From contig NW_026973713.1 of the NCBI RefSeq assembly GCF_035594125.1, forward strand, positions 482,001 to 546,000: 64,000 nt of DNA. Reading direction: 5' to 3'. The notes beneath the pieces were generated by a model that saw only the letters and a program-made list of their open reading frames with translations, searched no databases and was not told the origin of the DNA. Positions 52,804 to 64,000 of the stretch are shown piece by piece. Made by a program: the position numbers and the translations under genes. Source of the stretch: Scylla paramamosain (taxonomy: Eukaryota; Arthropoda; Malacostraca; Decapoda; Portunidae). The first letter of the stretch is position 1. Each line of letters opens with the position of its first letter.

Positions 52804-52857
52804 GCGGTCTGTTCACCACCATCCTACTTTTCGCCACTCAGCCAAAACTGAACCAAG
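52804..52857 (+). other. Weak candidate internal exon, 54 bp, phase 1 to 1
   Basis: Between the acceptor CTCAG (52803) and the donor-like CCAAG/GTATAT (52857-52858) lies a 54-bp open segment. Joined in phase to the signal-peptide exon at 50187-50250, it would add GLFTTILLFATQPKLNQ without a stop. This frame differs from that of the GC-rich frame that follows. Splice quality is moderate and there is no homology support. Confidence 0.25.
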
Positions 52858-52885
52858 GTATATTTTTAATTTCATGAGAACTAGG

Positions 52886-53956
52886 ATGGGAGGAAAAAGC
52901 AGTCGACTGTCAGTGGAGGCACGGCTGAGCCTCCTGGGCGAGTGTGGCGTGGACGCCGTGAGGCTGTCCCGCCCCCGCTCAGGGGGCTGCTGTGGGAGGG
53001 GGAGGCGCTCTCTGGCCTCCTTTACCTTCCGGCAAGGGGCCGAGGGGGGGGCGAAGCCCCTCGTGTCGGATCAGGCGGCCAGCCTGAATATGGACAAGCT
53101 GGCCGCCTTGGACCAGGAGACACCCATCAGGGTGCAGTGCCTGGCAGGAGGCGCAACAGTCTTCTGTCAGGACCTGCCCCTGAGGGACCTCCTGGCCGGA
53201 CTGAAGTACACTACGGCGGGGCGTCACGCCGTTTTGTACTTCAGCCTGGCCGGAGGTCTGGGTGTCCACGGGGGGCAGGGGCAGGGCTGCCCCGTGCTCT
53301 TTTGCAACAGCAAGAGAGTGGGCAGCCGCCCCAAGCCCCCCCAGGAGGACCAGGCTGTCCGCGTCCCAGAGGCGGGGCAGGAGGCCGGCCCCGCCCCAGA
53401 GGCTGGCCAGGTGGTGGTGGCCAGCCCGGGGCACGAGGCCGGCCACGCCCCTGAGGCTGGCCAGGTGGTGGCGGCCAGCCCAGGGCACGAAGCCTGCCCC
53501 GCCCCAGAGGCTGGCCAGGTGGTGGCGGCCAGCCTGGGACACGAGGTCGGCCCCTCCCCTGAGGCTGGCCAGGTGGTGGCGGCCAGCCCAGGGAAGGAGG
53601 CCGGACCCGCCCCTGAGGCTGGCCAGGTGGTGGCGGCCAGCCCGGGGAAGGATGGCCTGGGCCTGTGGGTCTCGGCCCCCAGCCCGGAGGAGGGGCAAAA
53701 GGAGGCCAGGAGCGCCACGACCCCCGCGGAGGACGAGGGAGCGGGGCTCGTCCTCCGAGGAGTGGGGAAGGGAGTGGTGGCCCCTTCCTCACCACCACAG
53801 CGCCAACTCCCCCAGCCAGGGAAGGCTCGCCAGGGGAGGGGCAGGGCTGGAAGCAGGTTGTCCTACGGCCTGTGGGACAACCTGCTCGCCATTGCACAGA
53901 CCCTGTCCCTCACCCTGGTGGTGTACTCCGCCCTGCTGGACTACTTCCCTGACTGA
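52886..53956 (+). CDS. GC-rich frame of unknown function, possible N-myristoylation and C-terminal anchor
   Basis: This is the only long non-LINE, non-microsatellite frame in the window (356 codons from the ATG at 52886 to TGA at 53954-53956). The chosen start gives MGGKSS, which fits the N-myristoylation pattern (Gly2, Ser6). The frame is open upstream through the (CT)n run, but composition changes near the ATG. Visible parts: a Cys/Arg/Gly-rich segment (GGCCGRGRR, residues about 33-41); a more ordinary globular-looking stretch (residues about 60-150, including DKLAALDQETPIRVQCLAGG and LPLRDLLAGLKYTTAGRH); a Pro/Glu/Ala/Gly-rich repeat (residues about 160-258); a Pro/Ser-rich linker; and a hydrophobic C-terminus (LLAIAQTLSLTLVVYSALL) that could anchor the protein in a membrane. 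GC content is far above the surroundings, and shadow frames are open on both strands, so the open length alone is weak evidence. I recognise no family. Alternatives: a single-exon host gene, the last exon of a longer gene, or an integrated foreign sequence. Confidence 0.5.
   Translation: MGGKSSRLSVEARLSLLGECGVDAVRLSRPRSGGCCGRGRRSLASFTFRQGAEGGAKPLVSDQAASLNMDKLAALDQETPIRVQCLAGGATVFCQDLPLRDLLAGLKYTTAGRHAVLYFSLAGGLGVHGGQGQGCPVLFCNSKRVGSRPKPPQEDQAVRVPEAGQEAGPAPEAGQVVVASPGHEAGHAPEAGQVVAASPGHEACPAPEAGQVVAASLGHEVGPSPEAGQVVAASPGKEAGPAPEAGQVVAASPGKDGLGLWVSAPSPEEGQKEARSATTPAEDEGAGLVLRGVGKGVVAPSSPPQRQLPQPGKARQGRGRAGSRLSYGLWDNLLAIAQTLSLTLVVYSALLDYFPD
53201..53244. repeat. Inverted repeat (hairpin) inside the GC-rich frame
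   Basis: CTGAAGTACA (53201-53210) pairs with TGTACTTCAG (53235-53244). Inside, ACGGCG (53213-53218) pairs with CGCCGT (53227-53232). This gives a 16-bp stem with one 2x2 internal mismatch and an 8-nt loop. Confidence 0.9.
53366..53659. repeat. 54-bp in-frame coding minisatellite, about five units
   Basis: Four full units start at 53396, 53450, 53504 and 53558, with partial units on either side. Each encodes 18 residues of the type PEAGQVVAASPGHEAGPA. The unit length is a multiple of three, so copy-number change keeps the frame. Confidence 0.95.
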
Positions 53957-53989
53957 GGGGGGCAGCCGGCCCCACAGGGCAGTCGGCTG

Positions 53990-54110
53990 CCCGGGGAGGG
54001 GGGAGGGGGGAGGGGGGAGGGGATAGGTTAGGTGGGAGGGGGGAGGGGGGAGGGGGGAGGGGATAGGTTAGGTGGGAGGGGGGAGGGGGGAGGGAAGACA
54101 GCCTGGTGGG
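53990..54110. repeat. G-rich minisatellite, 40 bp unit
   Basis: GGATAGGTTAGGTGGGA at 54021 and 54061 marks an exact 40-bp period, filled with GGGGGGAG blocks and one TTAGG per unit. The plus strand could form G-quadruplexes. Confidence 0.93.
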
Positions 54111-54128
54111 GGGAGGGAGTGCTGTCTT
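54095..54128. repeat. Short inverted repeat between G-rich and telomere-type arrays
   Basis: AAGACAGC (54095-54102) and GCTGTCTT (54121-54128) are perfect inverse complements with an 18-bp G-rich spacer. Confidence 0.85.
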
Positions 54129-54149
54129 GGGAGGGGGGAGGGGGGAAAG

Positions 54150-54318
54150 GGGTAGGTTAGGATAGGTTAAGTTAGGTTAGGTTAGGTTAGGGTAGGTTAG
54201 GTTAGGGTAGGTTAGGTTAGGTTAGGTTAGGTTAGGGTAGGTTAGGTTAGGTTAGGTTAGGGTAGGTTAGGTTAGGTTAGGTTAGGGTAGGTTAGGTTAG
54301 GTTAGGTTAGGTTAGATT
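54150..54318. repeat. Interstitial (TTAGG)n telomere-type array
   Basis: About 30 units of TTAGG on the plus strand, regularly interrupted by TTAGGGTAGG variants. TTAGG is the telomere repeat of most arthropods. Unique DNA and LINEs lie on both sides, so this is an internal copy and not a chromosome end. Confidence 0.95.
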
Positions 54319-54684
54319 AAGCTATCAGGACAAGTAAATAACAACACCGCCGTGTGCGGCGGCCATCATGTGAGCAATGCACGTATTTTCGTGACCACCT
54401 GCTGCCTTGGCAGAGACAGAGCGAGAGAGAGGGAATCACGTTTTTTGCATGGCCAGTTTTCCTTTAATTCTTCTTCGCATAATTTATTATTCGCATATTT
54501 ATTACCAAATTACTCGAGAATGAGCCTTATTGGAAGCTAAGGGAAAATAAACTGTATGATCATGTATGGGAACATTAATATAGTTACTTGAAAATGTACC
54601 TTATGGAAAGTATAGGAAAATTAACCGTATGATCGAAGTACGGGAAAATAAATATAGCTACCCAAAAAACAACCTTATTGAAAG

Positions 54685-54689
<5 letters not shown>
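54319..54689. other. Unassigned DNA with a short duplication
   Basis: TTATTGGAAGCTAAGGGAAA (54519) and TTATGGAAAGTATAGGAAAA (54600) start two related segments of about 80 bp, each followed by a GTATGATC word; a third related piece begins near 54672. Confidence 0.6.

Positions 54690-54773
<84 letters not shown>
54690..54773. repeat. (GA)n microsatellite at a LINE 5' junction
   Basis: About 84 bp of GA ending exactly where LINE homology starts. Confidence 0.98.
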
Positions 54774-54779
<6 letters not shown>

Positions 54780-55140
54780 GCTTGGTGGCCACCGATGACG
54801 ACCAACATCACCCAGCACCAGTAACGTCACTGGAGCACCGCCGGGACGTGTCGGCACAAAACTCAGGTGCAGAGGGTCCCTCACCTTGACCCCCTGAGGC
54901 TGCTGCCACACACAGTGCAGAGGTGCACCAGAGCTGCAGCCAGTAGCGACGAGCTAGTGAAGGTGCCTCGATCTCGCTCTAGCCAACACCAGCGCAACTA
55001 CACAGCCAGGACTTCCCGGCTGTGGAACATGTTCACGGCGGCCACGCCCCAAGTGCAGGACATGTCCACGCACCAGGTGAAGCTGGCAGCCCACAGCTGG
55101 CGTAGCACGCACCTGTCGCCACTGGCGCTTTAAATTTTTA
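54774..55140 (+). mobile_element. 5'-truncated LINE of the 44.3 kb family (frameshifted)
   Basis: Shared protein segments with the 44.3-45.0 kb copy, in order: LRLV; LEHRRDV; then, after a frame change and short deletion, [24 protein letters not shown] and HQVKLAAHSWR. The frame stops at TAA 55131-55133 (LALstop). An AT-rich 3' UTR with TTATTGTATTAGTATTATTA follows. Compared with the 44.3 kb copy it has lost part of the ALVVFHKAQ region, so no functional product is possible. Confidence 0.92.
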
Positions 55141-55243
55141 CTGTATTATTGTATTAGTATTATTATCTTTATGTTAAGTATGTATAGTATGTATACTATC
55201 ATAGGCTTTTTAAACAATTCCATACTCAACGTGCAATTTTAAG

Positions 55244-55316
55244 CCTTTCTGTAAGTATTTGTTTATATAAAAACAAATACTTACAGAAAGGTTTTTCTCC
55301 TTACAGTAGAAAAACC
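55244..55316. repeat. Two adjacent perfect hairpins (21-bp and 9-bp stems)
   Basis: Left arm 55244-55264 and right arm 55271-55291 are perfect inverse complements of 21 bp (CTGTAAGTATTTG against CAAATACTTACAG) around the loop ATATAA. Overlapping its end, GGTTTTTCT (55290-55298) pairs with AGAAAAACC (55308-55316) around a 9-nt loop. Confidence 0.95.
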
Positions 55317-55781
55317 AAGCACAGGATAATCGCCGACTCCGATGCACGCCGAACAAAGGTGAATAAAGATGGCAGGCAGCATTCGCGCGTGTCGTGCGGC
55401 GTGGAGCAAGTCGGTAAGCGGGTCAAACCAGAGCAAGGAAAATAAATAAAAAGTACAAAATAAAGGCATTTGCATAAGTCGAAGGCAGCCGTGCGGAGGT
55501 GAAACACAGTGACCACGCTCGTCAAGGTGCTGTGGGAAGGTGGTGGTGCCTCCACCGGGCTCCTCAGAATGCTCATTTCGCCATTTTTCAATCCCTGAAT
55601 TCAGCATCTCAAAATTCCAGCGACTACAGCAAACTTCACCAAAGTGTCAAAGTGGCATGCAGGCCAAGCAGGTAAGCAGTGATGAGGGCTGCCCACCTTG
55701 CCGCGTCACCTCGTGGCTGAAATACACAACACCAGACACTGAAAGTACTTAGTGCTACTTACATTGGACTTCACCTCTTGA
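55317..55781. other. Unassigned DNA
   Basis: No gene or repeat family recognised. Confidence 0.5.
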
Positions 55782-55842
55782 TGGTGATGGTGGTGGTGGT
55801 GGTGGAAGTGGTGGTGGTGGTGGTGGTGGTGGTGGTGGTGGC
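55782..55842. repeat. (GGT)n microsatellite
   Basis: GGT triplets with one GAAGT interruption. Confidence 0.95.
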
Positions 55843-56280
55843 GATCGTTACCTGTGACGGTGAAAAAAAAAAAAGTCAATTAGATGATAAAAAAGAAAAT
55901 TAACAAAACAGAATTGCACACTTTGTATCATAGTCATATTTTCTCCTTCAGAACACAACAAGTCGAGGACATGCATCGTTTGTGTACGTCTGATTGTTCT
56001 TTCTTACTTTGACTTTCCTTTGTCTCACACTAACACTTTCCTAACAGACCTTTTTTTTTTCATTTACATCAACAAATAAACAATACGTACAGTAATATGA
56101 AGTGCAACAGACATTTCCCGAAGACTTACAAAAAATACACCCAACACTCTATGGTTTACGAAACACATACGAAACACTGTACACATACTTACTGAAACAC
56201 CACAAACTTCCTTCGTAGGTTTGACAAATGCAGCAAACACTACACACAGGTAACTAACTGTGACAAACATTCTAGGTACA
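55843..56280. other. Unassigned AT-rich DNA with repeated ACAC words
   Basis: Between 56100 and 56280 words of the type ACNAAACACTNNACAC recur every 25-40 bp, possibly a decayed short tandem repeat. No gene recognised. Confidence 0.45.
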
Positions 56281-59238
56281 CTTAATGGAATGTGGGAAAA
56301 CAATATCAAAATATCATAGATGGTTATACACTGTTCTATAAAGACAAGGAAAACAGGAGAGGAGGAGGCGTCGCGTTATACGTTAGGGACACATTACAGT
56401 GTTGTATTAACAGTAGAATTAAAACTGATAGCAAAACAGAGTCGATATGGGTAGATATTAAGGAAGGATCACAGTCAGTAGTACTGGGATTAGTGTACAG
56501 GCCACCGAACAGTACAAAGGAAATTAACATCTCACAGTCAGGTATGTGTGCTAGGAGATTTTAATTTTGGGAATATAGACTGAGGCCTGATGGTGGGTAA
56601 CAAGGAAGCAGAGGAATTTCTTAAGGTATTTCAGGATGAATTTTTAAAACAGGTAGTCGTAGAACACACAAGGGGGAACAGTATTCCAGATTTAATTCTT
56701 ACTAACAGGGAGGAAGCAGTCACACAGGTAGAGGTTGGAGGACAGCTAGGTAACAGTGACCATTAAGAAATTAGGTACAATTTAAAATGGGAGGAAACTT
56801 TTAGAAGCAAAAACACTAGTAAAATACCTGACTTTAGGAGAGCAGATTTTAAGGAATTAAAAAGGTACCTCCAAGGAATTGACTGGCAACGGATGCAGAG
56901 TGAGGTCAGGTCCGGGACGGAGTTGAGAGAGATAAGGCAGGATGAGAGAGGTGAGGTGAGGCGTGAGAGTGTAGGACAAGAGGAGGGAAGATGTGTCCGG
57001 AAGGGGCGGAGGAGAGAGGGAGGGGGATAGGTATGAATATGTTGGAGGGTCAGGTCATGCTGAAATGGGAGAGGTGAGGTCGAGGTGAGTAGATGAGGGA
57101 ATGGAGAGGGTGGAAGGGGTCGAGATGAGGGAATTAGGTGCAGAAAATGTAGATGAGTTGTATAATATTTCGTAGATAAACTGCATACAGGTCAGTTAGC
57201 AAACATCCCGTATAGAGCAATAAGATAACAGAAAATGACCCTAAATGGATGACTGCTAGGTTAAAACATTATATAGGGTGGAAGAGAAGTATATATAAGA
57301 GATTAAGGGCAGGTGAAGAAGTTTTAAGGACACAATATAATGAATTAGTTAGAACAGTCAGGAGGTTAACGAGGAAAGCTAAGGGCAATTATGAATTGAA
57401 GGTAGCCAGCCAGGCGAAGACGGACCCCAAGGAATTTTATCAGGTATACAGGACGAAGAATAAGGATACTATAGGTCCATTAAAGGCAGCAGATGGGGAG
57501 CTGGTTAGTTCTGGGGAGGAGATTAGCAAAATTGTGAATAGATATTTTTTAACTGTCTTCACCCAGGAAAACATGCAGTATATGCCAAATAGTGAACAGG
57601 TGTTTAGAGCAGATGAGAATGAGAAGCTGACAGATATTTCCATAACTAGGGAGATAGTGGAACAGGAGATAGATAGACTAAAAAAGTTCAAGACACCAGG
57701 ACCTGATGAAATATATCCCAGAGTACTTAAGGAATGCAAAGAGGTTATTAGTGAGCCGTTAGTTTCTGTCTTTAGGAAATCACCTGAGTCAGATGAGGTA
57801 CCAGTAATGTGGAGGCAGGCTAATGTAGTACCTATCTTTAAAAAAGGAGATAAAACTTTAGACCTGTCAGCTTAACTTCAGTTGTGGGTAAATTATTGGA
57901 GTCAATAATAGCGAGGAACATTAGGGAACATTTAGACAATTAGAATCTTTGCATAACTTGATAAATCAGTCACAGCATGGCTTCACAAAGGGAAAGTCTT
58001 GCCTGACAAACTTGTTAAGTTTTTACAGAAGAGTGTACGAAGCAGTAGATAATGGTGATAGTTATGACATCTTATATCTGGACTTTAGTAAAGCATTTGA
58101 CAGGGTACCCCATCAAAGGCTCCTGAGAAAGGTTAGGGTACATGGGATAGATGGGAAGGTGTTAGGCTGGATAGGGTCATGGCTTGGTAACAGGCGACAG
58201 AGAGTTGTAATAAACGGCTCGAAATCCGAATGGGGTCATGTAATTAGTGGGGTGCCACAGGGATCAGTATTAGGGCCATTGTTATTTCTAATATATATCA
58301 ATGACTTAGATAGTGGAATTAGTAGTGATGTTAGTAAATTTGCGGATGACACAAAGATAGGTAGATTAATTAGGTCAGAATCGGATGCATCGCACTGCAG
58401 GCAGATTTAGATAGGATGAATGAATGGACGGATAGATGGCAAATGCAATTAAATATCAATAAATGCAAAGAACTTAGCGTAGGTAGAGGAAACCCACACA
58501 ATAGGTACACATTAAACAACCAAACTCTGGTAGGTACGGGGTACGAGAAAGATTTAGGAGTTATAGTTAGCTCTGAACTCCGTCTAGGAAAACAATGCAT
58601 AGAAGCCAGAAACAAGGCAAATAGGGTACTAGGATTCATTTTTAGGAGTGTTAAAAGTAGAAGGCCGGAAGTAATATTAAAGTTATACTTGGCGCTGGTC
58701 AGACCACATCTAGACTACGCTGTGCAGTTCTGGTCCCCACATTACAGGAAAGATATAGGTCTATTAGAATCAGTACAGAGGAGAATGACTTAAAGGATAC
58801 AGGGGATGAGGAGTATTCCTTACGAAGCGAGGTTGAAGCGGTTAAATTTACATTCTCTAGAGAGACGTAGGTTAAGAGGGGACCTGATAGAAGTGTTTAA
58901 GTGGTATAAGGGTTATAACAAGGGAGATGTAAGCAAAATTCTTAGGATCAGCATCCAGGGAACAAGAAATAACGGGTTCAAGCTTAAAAAATTTAGGTTT
59001 AGGAAGGAGATAGGAAAAAATTGGTTCTCAAATAGAGTGGTAGATGAGTGGAACGGACTCAGTAATCATGTTGTTAGTGCTAGGACATTAGAGAGATTTA
59101 AGAGAAAATTAGACAGGTTTATGGATGGGGATAACAGATGGAAATAGGTAGGTATATTTCATACAGGGACTGCCACGTGTAAGCATGGTCGCTTCTTGCA
59201 GCTTCCCTTATTTCTTATGTTCTTATGTTCTTAATTTT
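56281..59238 (+). mobile_element. CR1-like LINE, nearly full length but defective
   Basis: Endonuclease part: DGYTLFYKDKENRRGGGVAL and VYRPPN (56292-56530), then after a small break LGDFNFGNID (Trp codon changed to TGA), DLILTNREEAV and LGNSDH near 56760, the usual apurinic-endonuclease signature. Spacer 56880-57240 is scrambled. Reverse transcriptase: DPKEFYQVYRTKNKD, FKTPGPDEIYPRVLKECK and VVPIFKKGDK (57249-57875); frameshift; then [50 protein letters not shown] and the catalytic FADD at 58339-58350; frameshift; then thumb WQMQLNINKCKELSVGR to NRVVDEWNGLSNHVVSA, interrupted by TAA at 58791-58793. The frame ends at 59147. The 3' UTR ends with tandem TTCTTATG octamers, as in CR1 elements. Multiple stops and frameshifts make it inactive. 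The 28.1 kb copy is a close relative. Confidence 0.95.
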
Positions 59239-59252
59239 CTTCTTTTCTGTTG

Positions 59253-61910
<2,658 letters not shown>

Positions 61911-61975
61911 ACATTGCTCTGTATTTGATGTTTCTTTTCCAAGAATTCTCTCGTTTAAGAAAAATGACATTTTCA

Positions 61976-63740
<1,765 letters not shown>

Positions 63741-64000
63741 TAGTCTGTAAATAAATAAAAAAAAAAATCTGGTACTAAAACTTAAATCTGTGAAACAAAC
63801 ATCAAGTAAAGAAGGAAAAAAAAAAAGAATCATCTCTACATAGAAACCTTCATTATCGTTTTCCTTGCGCACTTTAACAAAACAAAATTGAACAAACCCT
63901 ACAGCCCTTCATAAAACACGACTTCATCTCCCAGAAATACATGGAACTGGACGCACACAAGAGCCACAGGAAATCCAGATTTCAACGAACCAGTAGGGAA
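63741..64000. other. Unassigned DNA
   Basis: No feature recognised. Confidence 0.5.

Noticed and set aside
53241..53897. Long minus-strand frames of 164-239 codons opposite the GC-rich frame
   Set aside because: They are Pro/Gly-rich mirror translations of the 54-bp repeat. The plus frame has the better start and a plausible domain layout, though composition bias makes all frames open here.
54150..54318. True chromosome end
   Set aside because: The TTAGG array is only about 170 bp long and is followed by nearly 10 kb of unique and LINE DNA.
52886..54318. Integrated DNA virus at a telomere-type repeat
   Set aside because: Large DNA viruses of crustaceans can be found integrated near pentanucleotide arrays, but no viral core gene is recognisable here; kept only as an alternative.

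Overview
The window reads as non-coding, repeat-dominated nuclear DNA of an arthropod, most likely a decapod crustacean (crab or shrimp). The evidence is an interstitial TTAGG array (the arthropod telomere motif), an extreme density of long dinucleotide and trinucleotide microsatellites, several non-LTR retrotransposon (LINE) families of the kind common in decapods, and an exon that looks like a nicotinic acetylcholine receptor subunit. I see no bacterial operons, no CRISPR, no rRNA and no intact tRNA gene. The species call is inference.

Layout. 1-9.5 kb is intergenic or intronic DNA with many microsatellites. 9.6-10.0 kb holds a 3' fragment of a poly(A)-tailed LINE. 16.5-18.3 kb holds a LINE with a ribonuclease H domain. 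22.1-22.6 kb carries a decayed LINE fragment and a 63-66 bp minisatellite. 25.4-31.2 kb mixes LINE relics, four minisatellites and a CR1-like LINE on the minus strand (28.1-29.1 kb). 32.4-33.9 kb is the 3' part of another LINE. 41.3-43.2 kb is the most gene-related stretch: a receptor-like exon on the minus strand (41539-41671) flanked by a 30-bp minisatellite, CR1 relics, a second minisatellite and a tRNA-derived SINE. 44.3-45.2 kb is a LINE fragment whose 5' end is an inverted duplication with 116-bp arms. 48.2-49.7 kb is a diverged array of about 145-bp units.

50.2-54.3 kb is the most unusual stretch. It has a possible signal-peptide first exon (50187-50250), a 356-codon GC-rich reading frame with an internal 54-bp tandem repeat (52886-53956), a G-rich 40-bp minisatellite and a TTAGG array. 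54.8-64 kb is almost wholly LINE: a truncated copy, an older CR1-like element with endonuclease and reverse transcriptase (56.3-59.2 kb), an element with an intact reverse transcriptase frame (59.36-61.54 kb), and two tail-to-tail copies of a fourth family that share a 3' UTR stem-loop with a GNRA-type loop.

How it fits together: the identifiable coding capacity is mostly selfish reverse transcriptases, mainly 5'-truncated and mutated. Host content is limited to one or two candidate exons, so the window may lie in large introns or between genes. Microsatellites often start exactly at LINE boundaries, which suggests that retrotransposon tails and insertion points seed them. No previously undescribed system is demonstrated; the best candidates are the GC-rich frame at 52.9-54.0 kb and the conserved LINE 3' stem-loop.
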